Shown here piece by piece: positions 1-5,881 of a DNA stretch of 16,021 nt (the first letter of the stretch is position 1; each line of letters opens with the position of its first letter). Under the pieces are notes generated by a model, which saw only the letters and a list, made by a program, of their open reading frames with translations, searched no databases and was not told the DNA's origin. The position numbers and the translations under genes were made by a program. The stretch is from Candidatus Parcubacteria bacterium (GTDB lineage: Bacteria; Patescibacteriota; Minisyncoccia; UBA6257; 2-01-FULL-56-20): NCBI GenBank assembly GCA_027424065.1, contig DAIBYH010000008.1, positions 1 through 16,021 on the forward strand, written 5' to 3'.

Positions 1-38
1 ATCCACAGTTAAAAAGCCATGGCTTTTTAACTGTGGAT
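1..38. repeat. Perfect 38-bp palindrome at window edge
   Basis: Bases 1-19 are the exact reverse complement of bases 20-38, with no spacer; the centre is GCCATGGC flanked by A5 and T5 runs. It could be a cruciform or a bidirectional terminator-like element downstream of the minus-strand tRNA. The GC core is too short and lacks a loop for a textbook terminator. Because it begins exactly at base 1, an end-of-contig inverted artefact is a real alternative. The outer arms contain ATCCACA, part of a DnaA-box-like word, but not a complete consensus box. Confidence 0.75.
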
Positions 39-86
39 GGCACGGCGATAGATTGATTCCCTAACCGGCGGAGGGGGCCGGAAGGA

Positions 87-104
87 GCCGCACGAATGTG
101 CGGC
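87..104. other. Small GC-rich stem-loop downstream of tRNA-Ser
   Basis: GCCGCAC (87-93) pairs perfectly with GTGCGGC (98-104) around a GAAT loop. It lies 3' of the minus-strand tRNA-Ser and could help end or stabilise that transcript, but no T-run follows on the minus strand, so it is not a canonical intrinsic terminator. I see no gene in 39-150. Confidence 0.4.
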
Positions 105-150
105 GGATGGGAAACCAGAAGGTGTCCCAGATGGGGGTCGGGGGTTTGAT

Positions 151-240
151 TGGAGGAGGGTACAGGATTCGAACCTGTGAGGGGATTTCTCCCCAACCGC
201 ATTTCGAGTGCGGCGCGTTAGACCACTCTGCCAACCCTCC
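151..240 (-). tRNA. tRNA-Ser (anticodon CGA)
   Basis: The minus strand folds as a class II tRNA. The acceptor stem GGAGGGT (240-234) pairs with ACCCTCC (161-155). The anticodon stem CCGCA/TGCGG encloses loop CTCGAAA, giving anticodon CGA (206-204), which reads UCG serine codons. A long variable arm (GGGGA/TCCCC type) and a T-arm ACAGG-TTCGAAT-CCTGT are present. The 3' CCA is encoded (153-151). The discriminator base appears to be U (position 154) rather than the G73 usual for bacterial serine tRNAs; the long variable arm is the main SerRS determinant, so function is still expected. It is read from the promoter at 297-324, behind a truncated tRNA half. Confidence 0.95.
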
Positions 241-254
241 GCGTTAAATATCAT

Positions 255-286
255 TGCGGCGCCTTCGACCACTCAGCCACCTCTCC
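255..286 (-). pseudogene. 5' half of a second tRNA-Ser (truncated)
   Basis: On the minus strand, 286 to 255 reads as the 5' half of a serine-type tRNA: acceptor strand GGAGAGG, then TG, a D-arm beginning GCTGAGTGGTCGAAGGC, and the 5' anticodon-stem strand GCCGCA. It then stops: the next bases (ATGATATTTAACGC) are not an anticodon loop, and the intact tRNA-Ser(CGA) begins at 240. No matching 3' half (CCTCTCC acceptor strand with a T-arm) is visible nearby, so this is not an obvious intron-split tRNA. It is most simply a remnant of a tandem tRNA-Ser pair. The upstream promoter would still place it at the very 5' end of the tRNA-Ser transcript. Confidence 0.75.
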
Positions 287-296
287 TTCGCGGTTT

Positions 297-324
297 ATTG
301 TAGCTATTTTTCAGGATAAGGCAA
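297..324 (-). promoter_or_regulatory. Promoter for the tRNA-Ser transcript
   Basis: On the minus strand, TTGCCT (-35, 324-319) is followed after 16 nt by TACAAT (-10, 302-297). The predicted start near 290 falls only about four bases before the truncated tRNA half at 286, so half and intact tRNA should be co-transcribed. Confidence 0.65.
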
Positions 325-353
325 ACCTAAGGTGGATTAAAAATATCTAAAAT

Positions 354-385
354 ATCTCTTTATCCACGATCGTGAATAAAGAGAT
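354..385. repeat. Near-palindrome unit 1 (ACGATCGT core)
   Basis: A 32-bp inverted repeat with one mismatched pair: arms ATCTCTTTAT and ATAAAGAGAT surround a core ACGATCGT. A related unit lies 37 bp further on. Placed in the divergent gap between the tRNA-Ser promoter and the S53 peptidase gene, it looks more like an operator or structural site than a terminator. The preceding 325-355 is A/T-rich and contains AATATCT twice. Confidence 0.6.
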
Positions 386-392
386 GTGAACT

Positions 393-420
393 CTCTTTAT
401 CGACGATCGTTGATTAAGAG
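393..420. repeat. Near-palindrome unit 2 (ACGATCGT core)
   Basis: A 28-bp inverted repeat with two mismatched pairs, again CTCTTTATC-gACGATCGT-type with AAGAG at the far end. It is a diverged direct copy of the unit at 354-385; both are followed by ATGTG. The 37-bp spacing between equivalent positions is about three and a half helical turns. From 421 to 521 I see no further clear element beyond a weak A/T-rich promoter candidate before the peptidase gene. Confidence 0.55.
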
Positions 421-521
421 ATGTGCCGTGTGGGTGGCGGTGCGGGGACCCTGCCTTATGCAGATTAAATTTTTCTTAAAGGACATTTTGAACCCATATT
501 TTTCTTTGATAGAACTGAGGT

Positions 522-1640
522 ATGAAAAATAAGATCATGGTTGGCGTCCTGATCGCTGTGGCGATGTGCGGGGGACAGGGAGTTTTGCCGGCCGTTGCGG
601 CATATCGTTTTACGAGTTTCAAAGGTCGTCCGCCGATCCATGTCCGCACATCGGGAAGTTCCGTACCGCAGGGGATCTCTCCTGCCGAGATCAAGAGCAT
701 CTACCGTCTTCCGGATTCGGGCGGATCCGGAACTATCGCGATCGTTGATGCCTATGATGATCCGACCATCGAGAATGATCTCGGTGTTTTCGATGCGGCC
801 TATGGATTGCCGGCGTGCACGATAAAGAACGGCTGCCTGGAGAAGCGCAAAATGTCCGCAAGCGTGAAGGCGGACAGCGGCTGGGCGCTTGAGGAGGCGC
901 TCGATGTGGAATGGGCGCATGCTATCGCGCCGGCGGCGAAGATCCTGCTTGTTGAGGCGCGCACGCCCTCGGGGGCGAACCTCTTGGGCGCCGTTGATTA
1001 TGCCGCGAAACGGAAGGACGTCGTTGCGGTCTCCATGAGCTGGGGCGGCGCTGAGTTTCCGGATGAGGCGTCCTACGATGCTCATTTTTCAAGCCGCTTC
1101 GGCGCGGCGTTCTTCGCGTCATCTGGTGATGACGGAGCGGGCGTCAGCTGGCCTGCAGTGTCACCGAACGTCGTCGGTGTCGGCGGGACTTCGCTGGAGC
1201 TCTCGTCCGCGGGAAAGCTTGTCGCCGAGTCGGCATGGTCGGGCAGCGGGGGCGGGGTGAGTGCGTATGAGATCCAACCGGATTATCAGAAATCGTACGC
1301 CGTACCGAAGGCAAAGGGCATGCGGGCGGTTCCGGATGTTTCGTATGATGCCGATCCGGCGTCGGGCTATGCCGTTTATAAGACAACTGGTAGGTCCAAA
1401 AAAGGCTGGTATACCGTCGGCGGCACGAGTGCCGGTGCGCCGCAATGGGCGGCGATCGCGGCGCTTGGCCGTTCTGCGACGCTCGGAAAACTGTATGCCG
1501 ACAAGGCGTTATCCCGTCCGTCGAGATTTTTTCGGGATATCGCGAGCGGTTCGAACGGTGACTGTGCGTACTACTGCGATGCCCGGCGGCGCTACGATTA
1601 TGTTACCGGTCTCGGAAGTCCGCAGACGGCATATTTCTGA
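522..1640 (+). CDS. Secreted S53 family (sedolisin/kumamolisin-like) serine-carboxyl peptidase
   Basis: A 372-residue protein with the sedolisin catalytic pattern. Residues 121-137 hold the ExxLD motif, giving the predicted catalytic pair Glu124/Asp128; SGDDG puts the oxyanion Asp at 203; GGTSAGAP puts the nucleophile at Ser303. The C-terminal FRDI...TGLGSP segment (about 337-366) is the calcium-binding end of the fold. A hydrophobic N-terminus (about 5-27, ending AVAA) looks like a signal peptide, so the enzyme should act outside the membrane. Close Cys pairs (99/105, 348/352) could form disulfides. The catalytic domain begins near residue 50, so the roughly 170-200-residue inhibitory prodomain of classic S53 enzymes is absent; prodomain-less homologues do exist. 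The start was chosen for the signal peptide; GAGG sits only one base before ATG, too close for a normal ribosome binding site. The gene ends 3 bp before the convergent stop at 1644. Confidence 0.9.
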   Translation: MKNKIMVGVLIAVAMCGGQGVLPAVAAYRFTSFKGRPPIHVRTSGSSVPQGISPAEIKSIYRLPDSGGSGTIAIVDAYDDPTIENDLGVFDAAYGLPACTIKNGCLEKRKMSASVKADSGWALEEALDVEWAHAIAPAAKILLVEARTPSGANLLGAVDYAAKRKDVVAVSMSWGGAEFPDEASYDAHFSSRFGAAFFASSGDDGAGVSWPAVSPNVVGVGGTSLELSSAGKLVAESAWSGSGGGVSAYEIQPDYQKSYAVPKAKGMRAVPDVSYDADPASGYAVYKTTGRSKKGWYTVGGTSAGAPQWAAIAALGRSATLGKLYADKALSRPSRFFRDIASGSNGDCAYYCDARRRYDYVTGLGSPQTAYF

Positions 1641-1643
1641 TCG

Positions 1644-2687
1644 TCAGATAATGGTGTCGCCGCCGCGCCTTCCGGCGATGGCGCTTCCGAGGGTCCAGTC
1701 GTCATAGCCATGGAGAAAGAGGGCGATCGTGACACCGAAGAGAATGATGTGCGGCCAGACCGCTTCGCCGAAGAAGAGGATCGATGCCGTAAGGAATGCC
1801 GTAAAGACGAGCGCCGTGAATCGCACCTCGATACCGAAGAAGAAGAATGCCGCAATGGTCGTTTCCACGAGAAATGCGCCAAGGACAACGAAGAGGGGGG
1901 CGAACGCAAAGAAGTTCGTGAGGTGGTATCGGTTCACGGTGTCCAGGGCGAGGTTGCTGTGCAGGAATTTTGCATAGAATGATGCATAGAAGAGCGAAAT
2001 ACCGAACAGGACGCGGAGGATGGGGAAGCTGTACTTTTCCATTGCCGCGAAGAACGTTCCCTTGCCGCCGCGTCCGAGGAGGCGATCGATGGATCCGCTG
2101 CCGCTGCCGAGAATGAGAATGACGAGCATTTCACCGAAGTAGTTCGCGTAGGTGAACATGTAGGCGTGGAAAGCGGCGACCGCGACCCCGAAGATGCACA
2201 ACCCGATCACTGCGCCGATGCGGCTTCGGTAGCCGATGAGGACCATGAACCCTGCAACGAAGAGCGCGGCGCGGAGGGTGACCGCAAGCGTTGAAGAGAA
2301 TCCGGAGAGGGGAAGCTCGGGTCCGAAGATCGCACTGAACCATCCCGAAGCGAGAAGCGCCGATCCGAGCGTGAGGCGGCTTGCAAGCGGCGCCCATGCT
2401 TTAAGGTTGGCGAAGATGCGGACCACGCGCTCCCTCCGGGAAAGGAAACGTCCGAGGAGGGCAACGGCAAGAATGAGGAGTGCGACGCCGGCACCCCAGG
2501 AAAGGAATGTGCCAAGCGCCCCGGGGATCGCGGAGAACGGGTTTGGCGAAGGCGTCGCGAGTGCCTGCGCGATCTCTCCCGGCGTGAGGACGTAGACCTC
2601 ATGGGCCGATGCTGCGAGCGGAAGGATCAGTGCGAGGGTTGCACCACAGAGAGCGGTAAAGCGTAATTTCGTGTTTATCTTCCCCAT
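1644..2687 (-). CDS. Polytopic membrane protein, probable tandem DoxX-like units
   Basis: A 347-residue protein with a signal-peptide-like N-terminus (residues 8-28, LAASAHE) and many hydrophobic segments. Two regions share a DoxX-like character: LASRLTLGSALLASGWF (about 91-107) followed by an FVAGFMVLIGYRSR helix, and FPILRVLFGISLFYASF (about 221-237) followed by VETTIAAFFFFGIEVRF. This suggests an internal duplication of a four-helix module. DoxX relatives are membrane proteins linked to quinone or redox chemistry in some bacteria, but no catalytic residues can be assigned here. The start at 2687 was chosen over a longer open frame reaching 2909: the extension overlaps the divergent gene and is Arg/Ser-rich like antisense sequence, while the signal peptide begins right after the 2687 ATG. 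It reads convergently towards the S53 gene with no visible terminator between them. Confidence 0.6.
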   Translation of the reverse strand: MGKINTKLRFTALCGATLALILPLAASAHEVYVLTPGEIAQALATPSPNPFSAIPGALGTFLSWGAGVALLILAVALLGRFLSRRERVVRIFANLKAWAPLASRLTLGSALLASGWFSAIFGPELPLSGFSSTLAVTLRAALFVAGFMVLIGYRSRIGAVIGLCIFGVAVAAFHAYMFTYANYFGEMLVILILGSGSGSIDRLLGRGGKGTFFAAMEKYSFPILRVLFGISLFYASFYAKFLHSNLALDTVNRYHLTNFFAFAPLFVVLGAFLVETTIAAFFFFGIEVRFTALVFTAFLTASILFFGEAVWPHIILFGVTIALFLHGYDDWTLGSAIAGRRGGDTII

Positions 2688-2695
2688 AGAACATA

Positions 2696-2705
2696 TGGTA
2701 TCATA
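2696..2705. promoter_or_regulatory. Bidirectional promoter core with overlapping -10 boxes
   Basis: Only 23 bp separate the divergent start codons at 2687 (minus) and 2711 (plus). On the plus strand TGGTATCAT (2696-2704) is an extended -10, six bases before ATG 2711. On the minus strand TATGAT (2705-2700) is a -10 candidate 12 bases before ATG 2687. The two hexamers occupy nearly the same bases, so the two transcripts would compete for polymerase, and the plus transcript would be leaderless or nearly so. Confidence 0.5.
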
Positions 2706-2710
2706 AAGGC

Positions 2711-3421
2711 ATGAAGATCGAGTGGCGCAAGGTGACATGGTATTCCAAGGCGATCGCCCTCGGGTTGTTTGTTCTGCTTCCCTTTTTCGGATTCTGGTTC
2801 GGTGCGAGCTACGGTGCGGCGCGGCAGCATACGGAAGATGTTTTCGCTGTTTCCCCGGCCGCTGCGCCCGTGAACGCATTGCCGGCATATTATGAAAATA
2901 CGGCAGCATGGCAGACCGACGGAAACTTTTCCGGATGGAGCATCGCCTATCCGATCGATTTTCCGACGACGGACAATTACCGTCCCGCGTCGATCCCGAA
3001 CTGGCGGCAGGGAACGCCCGGCGGCCCCGGGATCCAGATGTTCCGCCTGACCATTCCGAAGGTGTTCGAGCCGCAGACCAATTTCAGCGATGCGGCACTG
3101 ACCGTGGGTATGAGCTCGAGCTCGGCAGCGGTGGCGCAATGCCTGGTTCCCGAATCGACCTATCGTCCGCAGCCGACCTCCACGGTCGATCTCAACAGCA
3201 TTCCTTTCACGGTCTTCCATTTTTCGGATGTCGGCGCCGGCAACCTGTATGATACGACGAGCTACCGGACGATCCATGCGGGCGCCTGCTGGGCCGTTGA
3301 GTACACCATCCATTCCGCGCAGCTCGGCAATTATCCTTCATCCTACGGGCTTCGGCAGTTCGACGCCGCGAAACTGCAGGACGTGCTGAGCCGCATTGTC
3401 GGAACATTCAAATTCGATTAA
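2711..3421 (+). CDS. Membrane-anchored hypothetical protein (Parcubacteria-type WYSK family)
   Basis: A 236-residue protein. The N-terminus WRKVTWYSKAIALGLFVLLP is a juxtamembrane-plus-helix pattern that I associate with many Parcubacteria hypotheticals; one helix spans about 13-34 and the rest should be outside the membrane. The ectodomain contains GWSIAYPIDF (about 75-84) and ends LSRIVGTFKF, a layout seen in small PsbP-like exported domains of CPR genomes, although I cannot assign the family with certainty. Two cysteines (144 and 193) could form a disulfide. No catalytic motif is visible. It leads a plus-strand run with the gene at 3434 (12-bp gap). The ATG follows an extended -10 by six bases, implying translation without a leader. 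Confidence 0.75.
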   Translation: MKIEWRKVTWYSKAIALGLFVLLPFFGFWFGASYGAARQHTEDVFAVSPAAAPVNALPAYYENTAAWQTDGNFSGWSIAYPIDFPTTDNYRPASIPNWRQGTPGGPGIQMFRLTIPKVFEPQTNFSDAALTVGMSSSSAAVAQCLVPESTYRPQPTSTVDLNSIPFTVFHFSDVGAGNLYDTTSYRTIHAGACWAVEYTIHSAQLGNYPSSYGLRQFDAAKLQDVLSRIVGTFKFD

Positions 3422-3433
3422 GACATTGCTTTC

Positions 3434-4132
3434 ATGAACGAACGGGCAAAAAAGATCAGCGTCATCGTCGTTTTCCTTCTCGTCATTCTTTTCGGAATCG
3501 GACAATTTTTTGCGTTCTCAAATCCATCGGCTACGGGTGGAAATGGAGCAGGGAGTTCCGCTTCCGCGCCTTCGTCGCCGTCCCCCGTGGCAACCGAGGT
3601 GATCCATTACATGCCGTCCGTTCCGGCAAGTTCGACGCCGGTCGCCAAGGGTTCCTGTTGGACCAATTCGATCGCGGCGCCGTATCGCGCCGATGCTTGG
3701 CGGTGCGCCGTGGGAAACGGGATCCAGGACCCGTGCTTTGAACTTTCCGGCAGCACGAGCACGCTCGTTTGCGGCATGGATCCGGCGAACCCCGCGGCGA
3801 CCTCCACATTCCTCTTGTCCCTCACGAAGCCGCTTCCGGCGGCCCTCGGTATTCCGCCGGCGCCGGCAAACTGGGCCTGGCTCGTGAAGCTGCAGAACGG
3901 AGAGATCTGCGCTCCTTTCACGGGAACCATGCCGTTCGCCGCGGGCGGCGAGACCGCCGAATACGGTTGCGCGCCGCAATATAAAGGAGACGATCGCATG
4001 ATCTTCGGGGGTCTCGATGCTTCAACGAGCGTCTGGACCGCGCTCGTCGGTACGCTTGCGACGGGGAGCGGTACTTTTCCTCCTCCCATCTCTGCGTCCT
4101 CGGTCGTTCCTGTCGCCGCGGTCTGGCAATAG
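3434..4132 (+). CDS. Membrane-anchored exported protein with SCW/DPCF cysteine domain
   Basis: A 232-residue protein with an N-terminal helix (about 8-28), a Ser/Pro/Ala/Thr-rich linker (about 30-72) and a C-terminal domain with six cysteines (75, 91, 101, 113, 149, 169), consistent with disulfides in an exported domain. The motif string KGSCWTNSIAAPYRADAWRC, then GNGIQDPCF and LVCGMDP, resembles a domain found on actinobacterial cell-surface and protein-kinase-associated proteins; I know no biochemical function for it. It follows the 2711 gene by 12 bp without its own obvious ribosome binding site, so co-transcription is likely. The two neighbours share the same architecture (one helix plus ectodomain). 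Confidence 0.75.
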   Translation: MNERAKKISVIVVFLLVILFGIGQFFAFSNPSATGGNGAGSSASAPSSPSPVATEVIHYMPSVPASSTPVAKGSCWTNSIAAPYRADAWRCAVGNGIQDPCFELSGSTSTLVCGMDPANPAATSTFLLSLTKPLPAALGIPPAPANWAWLVKLQNGEICAPFTGTMPFAAGGETAEYGCAPQYKGDDRMIFGGLDASTSVWTALVGTLATGSGTFPPPISASSVVPVAAVWQ

Positions 4133-4140
4133 ATTTCCGA

Positions 4141-4146
4141 TACCAT
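4141..4146 (+). promoter_or_regulatory. Possible -10 box before the pilB-like gene
   Basis: TACCAT lies eight bases before ATG 4155, matching the spacing of -10 boxes before the 2711, 5882 and 6820 genes. No convincing -35 is visible, so this may be coincidental, with the gene simply read through from upstream. Confidence 0.3.
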
Positions 4147-4154
4147 AACGAACC

Positions 4155-5840
4155 ATGTCTGACGCATCACACGAACCCCAGAGCGATCTGCAATCCCAGC
4201 TTGCGAAGATCCGCCGCTCCGGAGAGGAGCGGGCGGCAGAACGCCTGGCGGCGCAGCTCGGTTATCCCTATGCCGATCTTTCCAAAATGCCGGTCTCGCT
4301 TGATGCGGTGCGCCTGATCCCTGAGACAACGGCACGGGACGCGAAGATCGCGGCCATTGAGGCGCGCGATCATGCGATCGCGATCGTCGCGGAGAATCCC
4401 GGTCTGCCGGCCACCAAGAAGGCGATCGCCGATCTGCAGGCGCAGAAGTACGAGGTCCGGATCTTCGTGGTCTCGGCATCAAGCCTTGCTTCCGCCTTCG
4501 AATTCTATCGGTTCGTGAAACCGCCGGAGGAGGCGATCGCGGGCAAGGTCGCGATCTCGGAGGATCGCCTGAATGAACTGAAGGGACAGCTCGTAACGCT
4601 TGATGCTGTCCATGCGGCGATCGGTACGCTGGATTTCGCGCAATCGTCCCCGAACGATCTCCTTCAGATCCTTCTTGCCGGCGCACTTGCGGTGCGCGCT
4701 TCGGATATCCATACCGAAGCAGGGGAGAAGATCGCTAAAGTGCGCTTCCGCGTGGACGGTCTGCTCCACGACATCTACGGTGAATTGCCGTTGCCGTTCT
4801 ACGGAAACTTCGTGTCGCGCATCAAGCTGCTTTCCGAGATGAAGCTGAATGTCCGCAGCGAGGCGCAGGACGGCCGCTTCACGATCAATCTTGCGGGTAA
4901 GGATGTTGAGATGCGCGTATCCATCATTCCTGCGGAGTTCGGTGAGACGATCGTGATGCGCGTTCTTGATCCGTCGGCGACAATGGTGGGCCTTGCGAAT
5001 CTCGGTCTCCGGCCGGACAATCTCGCGATCGTCAATAAGGCGCTTGCGCGGCCGAACGGACTGATCCTCAATACGGGGCCGACGGGATCGGGCAAGACGA
5101 CGACGCTGTACGCATTCCTCCGTTCCGTGAACAATCCGGAGCTGAAGATCATCACGCTGGAAGATCCGATCGAATACCGCATCGAGGGCATTGAGCAGAC
5201 CCAGGTCAACGAAGAGGCCGGCTACACGTTCGCGAACGGTCTCCGGGCCATCGTGCGGCAAGATCCCGATATCATCCTTGTCGGTGAGGTGCGCGATCTG
5301 GAAACGGCGGACATCGCCCTCCAGTCGGCCCTGACCGGCCATCTCGTGCTTTCGACGCTCCACACGAACGATGCCGTTGGCGCCGTGCCGCGGTTGATCA
5401 ATCTCGGCGTCAAGGCGGTATCGATCGGTCCGGCGCTCGCGCTTGTCATTGCGCAGCGGCTCGTCCGGGTGCTCTGTCCGGACTGCAAGAAGGAAGTTCC
5501 GATCGATGCAGCAACGGCAGAGAAGATCAAGGGTCTTCTCGCGCGGCTGCCGGAGCGCGTCGACCGCGCAGCGTACGAGCATCCGAAGCTTTTTGCGCCG
5601 GTCGGATGCGTGAAGTGCAATGGCATCGGTTATCGGGGACGCATCGGCATTTTTGAGTTCCTTGAGGGAGGGCCCGATATCGAGGCGACGATCCTTCATG
5701 AAGCATCGGAGATCGCGCTTCGCGAAGTGGCGCATCGGCAGGGCATGGTCACCATGCAGGAGGACGGCATCCTGAAGGCCATCACGGGAGCGACCACATT
5801 CGATGAGGTCGCCGGAGCGACCGGCGAACTGGCCTGGTAG
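4155..5840 (+). CDS. pilB: GspE/PilB family type IV pilus or type II secretion assembly ATPase
   Basis: A 561-residue AAA+-like secretion ATPase of normal PilB/GspE length. The N-terminal domain (about 1-130) is MshEN-like. The ATPase core has Walker A GPTGSGKT (308-315), Asp box ITLEDPIEYRIEG (333-345), Walker B DIILVGEVRD (372-381, catalytic Glu378) and His box TGHLVLSTLHTNDA (394-407). A C-terminal zinc-binding set is Cys441/Cys444 and Cys485/Cys488, typical of PilB/GspE and absent from PilT retraction ATPases. It should drive polymerisation of pilin-like subunits from the cytoplasmic face of the inner membrane. No pilC, pilT, pilin or prepilin peptidase gene is seen in this window, so partners must be elsewhere. 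No Shine-Dalgarno precedes the ATG; the gap to the previous gene is 22 bp. The symbol is family-level: GspE is the alternative. Confidence 0.93.
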   Translation: MSDASHEPQSDLQSQLAKIRRSGEERAAERLAAQLGYPYADLSKMPVSLDAVRLIPETTARDAKIAAIEARDHAIAIVAENPGLPATKKAIADLQAQKYEVRIFVVSASSLASAFEFYRFVKPPEEAIAGKVAISEDRLNELKGQLVTLDAVHAAIGTLDFAQSSPNDLLQILLAGALAVRASDIHTEAGEKIAKVRFRVDGLLHDIYGELPLPFYGNFVSRIKLLSEMKLNVRSEAQDGRFTINLAGKDVEMRVSIIPAEFGETIVMRVLDPSATMVGLANLGLRPDNLAIVNKALARPNGLILNTGPTGSGKTTTLYAFLRSVNNPELKIITLEDPIEYRIEGIEQTQVNEEAGYTFANGLRAIVRQDPDIILVGEVRDLETADIALQSALTGHLVLSTLHTNDAVGAVPRLINLGVKAVSIGPALALVIAQRLVRVLCPDCKKEVPIDAATAEKIKGLLARLPERVDRAAYEHPKLFAPVGCVKCNGIGYRGRIGIFEFLEGGPDIEATILHEASEIALREVAHRQGMVTMQEDGILKAITGATTFDEVAGATGELAW

Positions 5841-5845
5841 GGGTG

Positions 5846-5874
5846 TTGCGTTCGGACGATTTCTTTGCTACACT
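5846..5874 (+). promoter_or_regulatory. Promoter for rplY
   Basis: TTGCGT (5846-5851) and TACACT (5869-5874) are separated by 17 bp. Only seven bases lie between the -10 and ATG 5882, so the predicted transcription start coincides with the start codon and the mRNA should be leaderless. It overlaps the end of the intergenic gap after the pilB-like gene. Confidence 0.6.
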
Positions 5875-5881
5875 CTTGCCT

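Noticed and set aside
27..272. 81-codon minus-strand frame over the tRNA-Ser gene
   Set aside because: Contains the tRNA itself; frame is incidental.
360..368. Possible replication origin from DnaA-box-like words (TTATCCACG here, ATCCACA at the window edge)
   Set aside because: No exact consensus box, too few copies, and no dnaA/dnaN neighbours; the words are better explained as parts of palindromes.
354..420. CRISPR-like array from repeated units
   Set aside because: Only two units, palindromic throughout, with no spacers of regular length and no cas genes in the window.
2688..2909. N-terminal extension of the DoxX-like protein to 2909
   Set aside because: Overlaps the divergent exported-protein gene and its promoter; the extension lacks membrane-protein character, and a signal peptide begins right at 2687.
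3607..4686. 359-codon antisense open frame over the 3434 gene and start of the pilB-like gene
   Set aside because: Spans two sense genes with good features; low-complexity Arg/Pro/Ser translation.
4479..5735. 418-codon antisense open frame over the pilB-like gene
   Set aside because: Shadow of a strongly conserved sense gene; Arg-rich composition and no recognisable motif.
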